A stretch of 36,811 nucleotides of DNA, taken from assembly GCF_002814235.1 (NCBI RefSeq), contig NZ_PHSU01000001.1:1-36811 (forward strand). Reading direction: 5' to 3'. The notes below the pieces were generated by a model. That model was not told the DNA's origin and searched no databases. It saw only the letters and a program-made list of their open reading frames with translations. The position numbers and the translations under genes were made by a program. Shown piece after piece: positions 16,039-25,829 of this stretch (position 1 is its first letter; the number at the start of each line of letters is the position of its first letter). The DNA is from Pseudomonas sp. QS1027. Lineage in GTDB: Bacteria; Pseudomonadota; Gammaproteobacteria; Pseudomonadales; Pseudomonadaceae.

Positions 16039-17424
16039 ATGGGCGTTGCTAAGTTTCTTGATGGTCTTGTCGATGCCACTGAAGGCTTCCTTGCCTACAT
16101 GTCTCGGTACATGGTCGGTAAAGACCTCGCGGGCTACTGTGAGCTCGCTACAGCCATAGGACTGACCGATGAAGACATCAGTCGTAATCCGGCTTTGAAA
16201 GACCCCTATACGCTCGTTACGCACGATGGTTCTCTCTTGACGGTTTTTGACGTGCAGGGCACTTACCAGATCCTGTCCGAGGATGACTTTGACAAGCTGA
16301 TCGAAAACCTTCGATTGAAAATGAGTGGCTACATGCGTGAGCCCGGACACTCCTTGACGTTCGGGTTCGAGCGCGATCCCGATCGCGCGCTGGATGAGCT
16401 GATGCGCCTTGCTGAGCCACAAATCAACGCTGCTCGACGAATGGGTATCAATACCGAAGACATCATCATCGATCGCGTGAAGCGGAACGCACCGTTGGTT
16501 GCTTGGGAGCAGAATCTGTTGGTGGTCTACACCCACGCGAGCTGCATCGGCGTTGATCTGAAGCGCGAGCGAAAAGAGCTTGAGCAAGACATCCTCAAAT
16601 ACGAGATGCCGCGCGTTGAGTTCGGGCAAAGTCCGGCCCAGGTGCTGATGACGTTGAAGTATCGGCACGACACTATGATTGAGCGCGTACAGAAGGATTT
16701 TGACGGCTGCGGCGCAGAAGGTCGTCCGGGCATACTATTGAAACAGCTGAGCGCTCATGAAGCGACCAAGCGCATACGCATCATGGTAAACCGCGAAAGA
16801 ACGTCTCAAAAGTTCAGACCGGTGTTGCCAGGCGACCGCTTTATTCCCCATGGCCGTGAGGATGAGAAAGACTTCTCTGATCTCACTGCGCCACTTGTAA
16901 ATTTCCAGGTCGTGACGAATGACGTTGATACCAGGCGCTCGCTGATCGAGACCGACGATCTGTGGCATGGCAATATTGCCATGGAGCTTGGGCCACAAAA
17001 TCCACAACTGTTCTCTTACTTGTTCAACACAGTCGCGCGGGAAATTCCGTGGCGTATCCGCATTGACCTGTCGCCAGGAGGGTTATCCGAAACCCGAGGG
17101 CGGCAGATGATGGCGGGTTTTGTCGGCATGATTGGTTCAAACAAACAGATTCGCCAGTCCTTCCTAGACCTGGAGGAGCGGAGCAAGATCGACGCCATCT
17201 GCTCGATGAAGATTACGGCTTCAACGTGGTCGAGCAGCGAGCGTGAAACCAAGCGTCGTATGGCGGCGTTGGAAAAGGCCATTCAAGCCTGGGGCATTTG
17301 CAATGTGACGTCGGTTCACGGGGATCCGGTTGCGGCTTGGGCTTCGACCATGCCGGGGTTCACTTTGAAGAACCCCGCGAATCGGATGGTTCCACCTCTC
17401 CCGGAACCAACTTGTGGATTGTGA
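16039..17424 (+). pseudogene. traU: traU (dotO/icmB) 5' part, cut by inversion
   Basis: The first 455 residues or so match the N-terminal half of the DotO/IcmB ATPase, the VirB4-like motor of type IVB systems, starting at an ATG with AGGGAAG upstream. Family-like sequence ends near residue 455 (...PANRMVPPLPE); a few chance codons then lead to TGA at 17422-17424. No Walker A is present in this part: it lies on the minus strand at about 21,571-21,594. Joining the two parts gives a protein of about 1,020 residues, the usual TraU length. As written, the fragment cannot hydrolyse ATP. Confidence 0.88.
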
Positions 17425-18159
17425 CTGCGGTTCCAGCGATGCGTTTATGTCGGCCCCGCCACAGACAAAACTGGTGTTTTTCAGGGCGAATCCGCTAGCG
17501 GTCGGATTCTGCTGAATGTACCCGTCCTGCGTTATAAGCGCTCCGCTTGCCTCTGCCTGGGCCAGCCCCGCATTGATGGAGTGCATACACAGGTTCATCT
17601 CGAAAACACTGCGAGCCAGGCTGACAGTACTCGGCATTACCGGCTGGGCGACCATCGACTTACCTTCACTGAACGCTTGCACCGAGGCGTCCACACCCAG
17701 GTTTGCGATCCCTACACCCATCAACGATGCTGCCCAGAGCATCAAAAGCTGCGACAGCGCCCAACCGTTGGCCGTCGGTACCAGCGCAGAAAGCCCCCAG
17801 ACAATCCTGATAGGGTCCCATACCATGTGGCGCTGCTTATCAAATACAGCACCGTCGTGTGCCGATTGGGTGAGCTTTCGAAAAAGCATATAACCCGCGA
17901 AAAAACCTGCGATCACTAGCAAGGCCGCATTGGTCACCTGGAACACGCTGGCCAGCACCGTATCCCCTCCCCCTGAGCCACCTGTGGCCAGCGGGTTGTT
18001 GACCACGTTCCCATAGATAGACACCAGAGCTTCCCGGGATTTGTCGCCAGTACGCTTAGCTGCTTCAGCAATACCACTCAACGACGTTGAATCGGCCATT
18101 GCCGGCAAAGCACTGACAGCACCGATGATGCCAAACCAAACACGGATAAGCCCTTTCAT
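17407..18159 (-). pseudogene. traY: traY (dotA) 5' part, cut by inversion
   Basis: The first 250 residues or so of a TraY/DotA polytopic membrane protein. A signal peptide ends near SALPAMA; membrane segments lie at about 75-95 and 130-155, and a conserved Cys region follows (SFVCGGADIN). AAGGAG precedes the ATG, and the start overlaps the traX stop. After about 17,407 the frame continues for 62 codons through antisense traU sequence and is no longer family-like. The remaining 474 residues lie on the plus strand from about 21,739. Confidence 0.85.
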
Positions 18160-18782
18160 GACTGGCTCCTTCCATTGGATCGGCTCGGTTTTTTGCTTCG
18201 TCGACGCCAGTTGATTTCCGGATTAATCAGCTGCCGGAACCAATCTCGGTAGTCGACCATGAAGTCGCGCACTCCCCCTCTTTCATGCACCGAAAGTCGC
18301 TTAGTTTTGAGCTGCCAGAGTCTGAGTTGCGCCTCCAGCGCGGCCATAAAGAACACTGGCTGGCTTACAAGGAGCGAAGCAGCCCCGAGCAATACGTCCT
18401 TGGGATGCCCGGAAACAAGTCCGCCCACGACAGCACACAACCCCGTTAAAGCGAAGAACACTCCAGCCAAAAGCGCCCAACGCTTTTTAATCAGAAATGA
18501 CCGGTACAGTCCTGGCATCGATGGCGCATCAGCTGAGCGGGCAGCCATCGCTTCCTCAAACGATAAACCTGGTCGATCTTCATCACATGCACCACCTTCG
18601 GAAAGAATCCGCTTGGCCTCAGCGCTAAGCTCCTTCAGATACTGCACGTTCTCCTTGTTCCGCTCGATCTCACGCTTCGTCAGTGAGAGAGTCCTCCTCA
18701 TCGCAGAGACGGGCATGATGACGTGCCAGACAGCCCAGAGAGAACTTTTCGCACCGGCTTTTGCAGCGTTCTTTAAGTCCAT
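18156..18782 (-). CDS. traX: TraX-like membrane protein
   Basis: A 208-residue protein with two close membrane segments at about 108-128 and 132-152, a charged helical N-terminal region and a basic C-terminus. Its start overlaps the traW stop and its stop overlaps the traY start, so the genes are translationally coupled. The position between traW and traY matches traX of R64; the molecular role is unknown. It is intact but on the minus strand because of the inversion. Confidence 0.7.
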   Translation of the reverse strand: MDLKNAAKAGAKSSLWAVWHVIMPVSAMRRTLSLTKREIERNKENVQYLKELSAEAKRILSEGGACDEDRPGLSFEEAMAARSADAPSMPGLYRSFLIKKRWALLAGVFFALTGLCAVVGGLVSGHPKDVLLGAASLLVSQPVFFMAALEAQLRLWQLKTKRLSVHERGGVRDFMVDYRDWFRQLINPEINWRRRSKKPSRSNGRSQS

Positions 18783-20035
18783 TACTGCCCCCCCATGCGG
18801 CCAGACACGGACTTGTACAAAGTCCCGAGAATCGGCGCGTACTCATCCCTCGCTGCACTGGCCAGAAGCTGACCCCCGATGATGTTCGTCTTCTGCAGTT
18901 CGTCCTTGATGCCCAACATCAGCCAGTTGTTCAACGAGGCAATACGGATCTGCTCACGCTGCAGGTTCTCACCGCTCAACGACTGCAGGTCAGCCTGGTA
19001 CTCGGTGTTGGCATAGCGTCGGCCAACTTCGAATGCCTCAAATTCCCGAGCCGACATCATCCCGGTACTCTTGGCAGTCTCAGACGCAAATTCCTTGTAG
19101 TACGCAGCTGCTGCAGGAGAGATCATTGCCTCCTTCAACAGGTCCTTCGTGGCTGGGCTCGGCTGACTGTTTGCAATCCGCTGCTCTTGCGGATCCGCTG
19201 CGGCTGAGATCATCGCGTTGTACTGGTTCATCAACCCGACGTACTGGCTGCCAGCAACCGTATCTGCCTCGCCCTTTTTCAACTGCGGTGCGATCGAGCG
19301 ACGAGTGGAATTCTGCACGTACATGCGTGCAGCATCGATCTGATCCTGGTTGAACGTCAGATCGGGGGCTTTGCCATTCTCTCCCGCCCCTGACAGCACC
19401 GAGTCAACTCGCTTGTCAGCACCAGGCATACTGGTCGATACGCCTGGACAGGCCTGTGCACCACCGTACGCGGCATAGTCATCAGCATCACAGAATTGAG
19501 CGTGAACCTTGGCCGCCCGGGATGAATCAACTTCTGGGGCAATCGGAGGGGAATTCAGTGCTTGGGCAATAGCCTTATTGCTCACCTTCGCTCCACCACC
19601 AGGACGCATACCGCCTTTCGCAGCTTGAGCAGATCCAGCGATCTCATTTGCACCGCCTGAAGCCGACTCACTGCAAATGTTAGAACCGACGAAATAGCGC
19701 TGCCGTGCTTCCTCAAGTTTACGGTTCTTCTCCTGGCCAACGCTGAACTCGCGCTGAGACTTGCCATCCGCCTCGATCGTACTGGATATTTTTTGACCGT
19801 TCTCGTTAACGGACGTGCCAATCTTTTGCAGTAGCTGCGATACGCTCGTATTCATCGCGCTGACTGCAGTCGTGGTTCCATTTACGGCACTGGTGACAGT
19901 CGTACTCATCATTGACACAGTCTGGATTAACGCCACATCGATCACTGGGAAGATCCCAGCGCTTGCGTTAAGGCTCATTGCCGCACTCGCTACAAACACG
20001 GCCAGTGGAAGCAGTTTGCGATTTGGCATTTTCAC
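18782..20035 (-). CDS. traW: TraW-like secreted protein
   Basis: A 417-residue protein with an N-terminal signal peptide (basic start, hydrophobic stretch, cleavage near NASAG). A region rich in Ser and Thr with coiled-coil character lies at about 35-110, and a Cys-containing helical part follows (ICSES, FCDADDY, QACPG). GTG at 20035 is chosen as start because GGAGGT lies 6 nt upstream; it overlaps the TGA of the traU 3' part as GTGA. Order and size fit TraW of IncI plasmids. It is intact but inverted. Confidence 0.72.
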   Translation of the reverse strand: MKMPNRKLLPLAVFVASAAMSLNASAGIFPVIDVALIQTVSMMSTTVTSAVNGTTTAVSAMNTSVSQLLQKIGTSVNENGQKISSTIEADGKSQREFSVGQEKNRKLEEARQRYFVGSNICSESASGGANEIAGSAQAAKGGMRPGGGAKVSNKAIAQALNSPPIAPEVDSSRAAKVHAQFCDADDYAAYGGAQACPGVSTSMPGADKRVDSVLSGAGENGKAPDLTFNQDQIDAARMYVQNSTRRSIAPQLKKGEADTVAGSQYVGLMNQYNAMISAAADPQEQRIANSQPSPATKDLLKEAMISPAAAAYYKEFASETAKSTGMMSAREFEAFEVGRRYANTEYQADLQSLSGENLQREQIRIASLNNWLMLGIKDELQKTNIIGGQLLASAARDEYAPILGTLYKSVSGRMGGQ

Positions 20036-21738
20036 GGATTTACCTCCATTTCCTTGGCCAGCTTATTGAGGTATCCGTCAGCCAGCCTCTTTGCCAGCGT
20101 GCTCACCACGGACGCATCGTCACTGTCAGTTGCATCGACCTTCATTTGCTCGATCAACGGCTGAGCTGTGCCTGTAGGGAATTTCTCTGCGAGGAGTTTC
20201 CGAGCTGCGTAATCGCCGAGCCGCTTGTACAAACGATCCCGCAGCGCCACGTCCTCAAGCGTCGTCGAAAAGGCCCACAGCTCGATCGGACCCACAGTGT
20301 TGGTAAGCAGCTGCACGATGTAGCCGACCTTCGTTTTGAACAGCGCAAGAAAGTTGCCCCCAAGGCGCGGATCAGGACCGGTAGCTTCGCGTTGCAGGCG
20401 GCGAATGGCCTCTTCGGATATCTTGAATACGTCACGCAATACGTCTTCGTCGGCAGTGTTACCGCCACGCATGACGTACACCGCTGTCGCGGCATTCAAC
20501 AGCGCAGCTGGGAAGTCGTAGAGGTATTGCGAAACAAGGACGACACGGATCCCCCATTTACGACCTTCCCTCGCATCTTTAATGCAGGTTTGGACGAAGG
20601 CATCCTGGCCCGCGGTGTTGTGGAACTCGTCGTAAGCAATGACCTTCTTTTCGTCTTTGACGTCGGCGATCCGCTTCATGTGATATTCGTGGTACATCGG
20701 CGCAACAACCGGGATCACCACTTCTTCGCGGAGGAAGTAGTTTTTGGCCGCCATTTGCCGAGCGAACATGTACATGATCGCCGTTCTCACGCTGCCCTCA
20801 GGGGTCTGTGAGCCAATCACATCGTTCAAGTCGATCGAAATCACGCGGGTTTCACCGCTTACCTCAAAACGAGTTCGACCGCTGAATAGCGCGTACTTAG
20901 AGATCGCCACACTGAAGCAGCGGGCCATGTATTCCAGTACCGGCTCGCCATCAGACGTTTTCGCGCTTTGATACAGCTGACGGACCGATTCGTCAGACAG
21001 GTAGGCTCCAAAGTCAGTGAATACAGGCACTGCCTGCCGCTGCGCGATAGCTGCTTCGCGAATGTAGCCAGCAGCAAAGAGCATATCCGTGACTTCCCAC
21101 CAAGTCGCAGCGCTCCACCAGGAGTCATCGTGTTTGGCAAGTAACCCGGACTCAAGCAGTACCTTATCAACGATAAGTTCCACATGATCCTCGTACGTGA
21201 GAGCTGACTCCCCAGCACGTTTGCTATAGGCAATCTCGATCAGCTTATCTACGACCCCGGAACAAGCCGCCGGCGCCGATTTCGTTTTTGGATCCGTGCA
21301 AAAAAGCGTCAGAAAGTCCGATAGGAACTCTTTCTCACGAGAAGTTGGCCCACGAGCACCCAACTGGGTATCAGCAGGATTCACCGCAAACTCGGCCGAG
21401 TTCTGCAGGCGCATGTAAACCACTTCGTTTTTGCGATGCTCAGGCAACGAGTCTCGGATAAGGTTGATCAGCCCTGCAGAAGATGGCCCCACATCGATAA
21501 TCGTCATCAGCGGAAGCCGCGTATTGCCCGCGCGGTGGATTGTTGCGCTGTTCATGGTGTTAAGCAGCACAGATTTGCCGGAACCTGGAGGAGCGGACAA
21601 CGCTTCGATCCAGGTATCCTGAAGAGAGCTACCAAGCTGCACCACATAGATTTTTCCGTCCGGCGTCCTCAGTACAAGAGATCCGCCCTCGCTCCAAGGC
21701 GTAGCCGGCCGCTGGAACGGCATCATCTTCAGCGCATC
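20032..21738 (-). pseudogene. traU: traU (dotO/icmB) 3' part with ATPase domain
   Basis: About 568 residues that form the ATPase half of DotO/IcmB. They begin near ALKMMPFQRPATPW; Walker A is APPGSGKS (about 21,571-21,594), and the Walker B region is KKVIAYDEFH, followed by VVLVSQYLYD. The frame extends upstream to 21825, but those codons are antisense traY. No ribosome binding site or native start exists at the new 5' end, so this half is probably not made. Confidence 0.88.
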
Positions 21739-23163
21739 AGCGGCACTATCGACGCATCGGATATCCGTCGTGCTCATCTCACTGCGCTGCAGCAGATGCA
21801 AGCGACCCTCAATAGCGCCGCACAAGGCTTCGTTGTCGGTGTTTTGAAGAAACAGGCTGGTGGCGGATCGGTGCCTGATGCGGAAATGGCGATTCAGTCT
21901 GCTTCTCAGCAGTACGAGAACACCATCAGCTCGATTGCTGCCACCAAGCAGGGCAACATCGCCGAGCTCGCATCAAAGCTAAGCGACTCGATCAAGGAAG
22001 GGGGATGGCTGACGCTTGGGGCCTGGTATCAGACTTTTGCTCAAGCCAATACCAAACTCTCTGACGCAGTCGCCGCGAAAGCATCGGTGTACGGTATGTC
22101 GGCAGATGGCGATCCCGCAATGCTCTCTGTTCTGGGTACTACAAGTGCGGCATTTCGAGCGCAGCAGTCGAGCTCGTCCTACAGCCCAGCCTTGGGTACC
22201 AGTAGTTCAGGTGATTACTCAAAAGGCGCCACCGGGTCTGATGCGAGCAAGGTTATCGGCTCCGTTTTTTTGGCTCCGGGCCAAAGACTCGTTAACTATC
22301 TGATCGATGTGAACGCTGGCGGGGAGGGCAGGGGTCAGCTCAATCCGTTGATCAAGATGAAAAATCTTGGCGACTACGCAATGGTTGCCGGCGAAACAGC
22401 TCTCGGAGCGTACGTAGCAGCCAAAACATTAATTGCTGTGAAGGATGGGCTTTCGGCCGCGGGATTGGCCGCTCGTGTAGCTAACGCGTTCACTTCGATT
22501 GGGGACGTCCTGGGAGGCGTCCTCGACGCAGTGTCTCCATTTGTGATCATGGCGGTCATTGCGTTGTTCATTCTGGGGGGGACGTTATCGACTTATCTGC
22601 CAATGGTGCCGTTCGTGATCTGGTTTGGCGCGGCAGTCAATTGGTTGGTCGTGGTGGGTGAGGCCATTATCGGCGCACCACTTTGGGCGATTACACACCT
22701 TGGTGGGGACGGCGACGGTATGGGCCAGAAGTCGGGCCATGGCTACATCTTTCTGCTGAACGTGATGGTGCGGCCGATTCTGATGGTCATCGGCTTTTTC
22801 CTCGGCGGTGCAGGGGTTGTTGCCGGCGGAACGCTACTCAACCAACTGTTCGGCATCGCGTTGGCTAACGCCCAATTCGACTCGATCACGGGTCTGGTCA
22901 GCATCGTCTTCTACCTGACGATTTACTGCTCAATGTGCTTAAACCTGGTTCATAGCTGCTTCAACCTGATTTACATCGTGCCAGACCAGGTCATTAACTG
23001 GGTTGGTGGCCACGCATCAGGCACTCTTGGCCGCGATGACAACGACAAGATGAAGAACGCACTCAACGTCTTCGGCGCCAAGCTTGAGCAGAATATCAAG
23101 GGCGGCGGTGGCGGTGGGAAGAACGCTGGCTCCGAAAAAGAAGGTAACGGGATGAAGGCTTGA
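21739..23163 (+). pseudogene. traY: traY (dotA) 3' part
   Basis: About 474 residues that complete TraY/DotA. The sequence becomes family-like at SGTIDASDIRRAHLTAL and holds four or five membrane segments (about 22,530-22,660, 22,770-22,850 and 22,890-22,960). The strongly conserved APLWAITHLGGDGDGMGQ segment is at about 22,675-22,730, and the tail is Gly/Lys-rich. The frame is open further upstream to 21436 only through antisense traU codons. Together with the minus-strand part it makes a protein of about 725 residues, close to TraY of R64. Confidence 0.87.
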
Positions 23164-23168
23164 TGGGT

Positions 23169-23198
23169 AAAGGGCTGGAAAAGTTCTTCCAGCCCTTT
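23169..23198. terminator. Terminator after traY
   Basis: A perfect 12-bp stem AAAGGGCTGGAA/TTCCAGCCCTTT with a 6-nt loop, 5 bp after the traY stop. The A-rich 5' flank and T-rich 3' flank could make it bidirectional. It closes the main secretion operon. Confidence 0.85.
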
Positions 23199-23252
23199 AT
23201 CAATCCCCCTTTGCGCTGTCAATATCGCGTGCTAATATCAACTCAAGAGTCC

Positions 23253-23270
23253 GTATTATGTCTACGATAC
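23253..23270 (+). promoter_or_regulatory. GTAT-N10-ATAC promoter/operator motif
   Basis: GTATTATGTCTACGATAC followed by AAAAG, just after the terminator and 30 bp before the ATG at 23300. TACGAT is the candidate -10. Confidence 0.5.
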
Positions 23271-23299
23271 AAAAGACAGCGCCGCTAAGGGGGCACACC

Positions 23300-23803
23300 A
23301 TGAACATCGTTTGGTATCTGCTACGACCATTTTACGCAGTAGGCCTGTTCCCGGTAGCGCTGCTATTCGGGATTGTCCTGTTCAGTTCGAGCAAAGAGCC
23401 GGAGGTTACCGTCCCGGTGCTTCTGGCCAGTGCTGGCTATTTTGCACTGGGTTACCTGGTGTTTTCGGTGATCCCGAAATGGTTGAAAAATCGCCTTCTT
23501 AACCAAGTTCGCAAGTGTGCTCCGGATTTCAAGGTGGATTACGAAGCTGTGTCCTCGGTATTCAACCGATATGTTGGGTTCAACGGTGAGGCAAAAAAGC
23601 TTGTTTACGTCGATATCTCTGATGGAACCAGTGCTGTGCTTGATTTCCCCGATGTTAGTGCGTGGGAGGTCGAAACCAACAACGGTAAGCCGGCGTTGCT
23701 GAAGCTTATGACGTCGGTCGTGGCTCTTCCGCTGATCGGGATACGTTTTGATCGTCGCCAGTCGGACGAATTGATGGCCAGGCTCACGGCCTCGTTCGGC
23801 TGA
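23300..23803 (+). CDS. Membrane protein downstream of traY, possible exclusion protein
   Basis: A 167-residue protein with two N-terminal membrane segments (about 5-30 and 38-60) and a cytoplasmic beta-rich domain. The ATG at 23300 has AAGGGGG 6 nt upstream; an ATG at 23258 lies inside the promoter motif and is rejected. In R64 the gene after traY is the entry-exclusion gene excA, also a membrane protein with a soluble domain; this is positional analogy only, and I saw no clear sequence match. It is followed 33 bp later by a lipoprotein gene. Confidence 0.6.
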   Translation: MNIVWYLLRPFYAVGLFPVALLFGIVLFSSSKEPEVTVPVLLASAGYFALGYLVFSVIPKWLKNRLLNQVRKCAPDFKVDYEAVSSVFNRYVGFNGEAKKLVYVDISDGTSAVLDFPDVSAWEVETNNGKPALLKLMTSVVALPLIGIRFDRRQSDELMARLTASFG

Positions 23804-23836
23804 AAAATCCTGGATCATGAAGGGTAGGGGAGAAGT

Positions 23837-24598
23837 ATGAAGATCAAGCTTGCGATGGCTGTGTTGGGATGTTCAATGCTCAGCGCTTGCGGCCAGGTGG
23901 AAAACACACCGAAAGGCGTGCGGCCTGCCGTCGCGCAGTCGAGTGACCGTGCTGTGAAGCCGCAGGGCGCTCTGCCCGAGGCGGACACTAGCGTGAATCT
24001 TGATAGCTACGTGAGCTTGAATACTGAGGCAGGCGGGTTGGCATTGACGTACGTGCTGACTAGTCGATCGGGTGAGAAACTACCTGATTCAGAGTTGCTG
24101 AGTCGTCTATCACCGACATTTTTCCAGGAACAGGACAGCTTCAAACGCCAAGACATCGCCGATGCAGAGTTGCCGAAAGTAAAAGCTAAGTTGCGAACTT
24201 ATAGAGCATCTGAATACTACAGTTTGCCATTTGGTGGCCTTGCTCAAGCCCCATTGGCATTGACGAATGTCACCCTTGGGGCTTACGACATTTCCTCTAA
24301 AAGTTTTCCTCTGAGCAGTTATGGCACGTCTTGCTGGTCAGGTTCGCTTCGGAATCAACAAGGAGTCTATCTGAAGACTCTCCCGGGTTCATTGCCGTGT
24401 GGGCTGCCAGTTGCTGATGAGAACACTGCACGCCTGATTGAGGCCGCACGGGCTAAAGGTAGATTGAGTATGCGCGGAACGGTCTATCTTTTCGTGCAGG
24501 GAGTTGAAGGTAGCACTGTAAAGACTGTTCCTGTGCATGCAAGTATTGATATTTTCGACACGATTACTAAAGATATTTTAAGTACAGTAAACCTCTAA
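23837..24598 (+). CDS. Predicted lipoprotein, possibly DUF4852-like
   Basis: A 253-residue protein with a type II signal peptide: basic start, hydrophobic core, lipobox LSAC with Cys near residue 18. The mature part has a DSFKRQDIADAELPKVKAKL segment, then YDISSKSFPL and two later Cys residues. This order vaguely recalls DUF4852 proteins, but I am not sure. It is not DotC or DotD. A strong AGGGGAGAAG precedes the ATG. It probably shares the promoter at 23253 with the membrane protein upstream; a periplasmic or outer-membrane role next to the secretion genes is inferred. Confidence 0.65.
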   Translation: MKIKLAMAVLGCSMLSACGQVENTPKGVRPAVAQSSDRAVKPQGALPEADTSVNLDSYVSLNTEAGGLALTYVLTSRSGEKLPDSELLSRLSPTFFQEQDSFKRQDIADAELPKVKAKLRTYRASEYYSLPFGGLAQAPLALTNVTLGAYDISSKSFPLSSYGTSCWSGSLRNQQGVYLKTLPGSLPCGLPVADENTARLIEAARAKGRLSMRGTVYLFVQGVEGSTVKTVPVHASIDIFDTITKDILSTVNL

Positions 24599-24620
24599 CC
24601 AACTTCTAACTAGCGTATCC

Positions 24621-24636
24621 CCGCGATTATTCGCGG
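24621..24636 (+). terminator. Weak hairpin after the lipoprotein gene
   Basis: CCGCGA-TTAT-TCGCGG, 22 bp after the stop codon. It lacks a clear T-run, so termination is uncertain. Confidence 0.3.
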
Positions 24637-24700
24637 TGGGTTCGCTTTGCCAAAAAACGCTGTTCAACCGGAAGTTTAACTAACAGGCTGGAGGTTTACT

Positions 24701-25789
24701 GTGCAAGAAAATCAAGTGGATCGTAGCGCTGAGAGTTTCCCTGACTGGGGAAATGGGGATGGTGAATTCAAGCACGTTCGTTTCATTCGACCAGATACAG
24801 ATACGAGGATTTTTTCGGAAGAAAAAGACCGTTTGGAGTTGTCAGACAAGGATCCTGGCCGCCAGCATTCAGAGTTCTACCTCGACTGGACTGAAGCTGC
24901 CAGCATGGCGGCGCGCTTGCATGTTGACTTTGGAAACGAGCCACGAAGCGCTGAATACAGCCGGAATGTTGCAGCCATCGCGATTGAAGCGCTAACCGTG
25001 ATGGCAGGCAGTTATTCCTGGGAGTTCTACGGCAATAACAAAGATTGGCATGAAACGGAGCTGATCAAGGATATTGATCGCCTAATGACGATTGATGAGC
25101 ATTACAAAAGTTACGTTCAGAACTACGCGACCGGCGATCTCATAGATAAACTTAAAAAACTCGAGGTCGACACCACCAGCGTCTTGCCTGACAACCTGGA
25201 AGATCTGCCACCCTCGGAATCCGTTAACAGTCTCTCCGACACATATCAACAGAAATTCGAGGCATGGCAAGGTGTTATGGGCTCACTCGACTTCGAGAAG
25301 CCACGTATGGCCCTCCTGACCGTCGATCAGCGCCGTGCAGAGTACGAAGCCAGTCAGAGTGGCCCTGAGCGTTTTAAAAAAGTGCGTGCCGAACATGACC
25401 TGGTCAATGGATACGGAGCTATTAAACCAGCGCCTCCAGAAAAAGGTTCGTTGTCACATTGGGAAAATGAGTTGACGGAAGCGGCGAACAAAACACGGCG
25501 CCCATTGAGTGGATCGGAGTTCAAACAAATCGTGAGCTCGATCGAGAGCTGTTCGCGAGGCGCGGATATGGAGAAAGCCAAGGCGCGTGAAGTAACCGGT
25601 TTGCTGGCGAAGGTTCATGGTCCTTCTGGTGAGAGTCTTTTTCGAGATCCTGAACTGCGCGAAGCATATAAGGCGGCAATTACTCCTTATCGGAATAAGT
25701 TACAGTCTGGATCAGAAATAAATCAGGAGGCCGCTGAGCAAGTTTCGGTAAGAAACAATCGCGCTACCGGCCCTACGAGAGCGCGATAA
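24701..25789 (+). CDS. Candidate type IVB secretion substrate, shared C-terminal domain
   Basis: A 362-residue soluble protein starting at GTG with GGAGG 6 nt upstream. The acidic N-terminal 250 residues are not recognised and resemble neither of the other two family members. Residues 253-329 are about 80% identical to residues 556-632 of the next gene and more distantly related to the gene at 150-1298: RRPLSGSEFKQ, SCSRG, EKAKAREV, HGPSGE and LFRDPELR-x-AYKAA. A 33-residue tail ends in RAR. Recent duplication of the C-terminal module, with replacement of the N-terminal part, is the simplest reading. No signal peptide. A substrate of the plasmid secretion system is inferred. Confidence 0.7.
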   Translation: MQENQVDRSAESFPDWGNGDGEFKHVRFIRPDTDTRIFSEEKDRLELSDKDPGRQHSEFYLDWTEAASMAARLHVDFGNEPRSAEYSRNVAAIAIEALTVMAGSYSWEFYGNNKDWHETELIKDIDRLMTIDEHYKSYVQNYATGDLIDKLKKLEVDTTSVLPDNLEDLPPSESVNSLSDTYQQKFEAWQGVMGSLDFEKPRMALLTVDQRRAEYEASQSGPERFKKVRAEHDLVNGYGAIKPAPPEKGSLSHWENELTEAANKTRRPLSGSEFKQIVSSIESCSRGADMEKAKAREVTGLLAKVHGPSGESLFRDPELREAYKAAITPYRNKLQSGSEINQEAAEQVSVRNNRATGPTRAR

Positions 25790-25829
25790 CCGTCAGAGCA
25801 TAAATTATGGGCACAGTGAAGTCCTTGCT

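Larger units (their letters stand above)
17400..21766. other. Inverted segment within the secretion operon
   Basis: Everything between the two breakpoints runs opposite to the rest of the operon. The minus-strand order is traU 3' part, traW, traX, traY 5' part. Reading frame and family content place the left breakpoint at about 17,400-17,421 and the right one at about 21,733-21,766. In-frame joins such as 17,406 to 21,738 restore both genes without a stop. No long inverted repeat was found at the ends; the best is an 8-mer (17437-17444 and 21752-21759). Confidence 0.88.

Noticed and set aside
21436..21738. Plus-strand extension of the traY 3' part to 21436
   Set aside because: Those codons are antisense to well-conserved traU sequence and are open by chance.
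17437..21759. 8-bp inverted repeat CGATGCGT/ACGCATCG (17437-17444 and 21752-21759) as the inversion crossover site
   Set aside because: A crossover here joins traY in frame, but it leaves the TGA at 17422-17424 inside traU. Family-like sequence also suggests the breakpoints lie slightly outside these 8-mers. An 8-mer match can occur by chance.
17400..21766. A shufflon-like multiple inversion system as in R64 pilV
   Set aside because: No 19-bp sfx-type repeats, no recombinase gene and no alternative C-terminal cassettes were seen.
23258..23299. Upstream ATG at 23258 as start of the membrane protein
   Set aside because: It lies within the promoter motif and has no ribosome binding site, while the ATG at 23300 has AAGGGGG.
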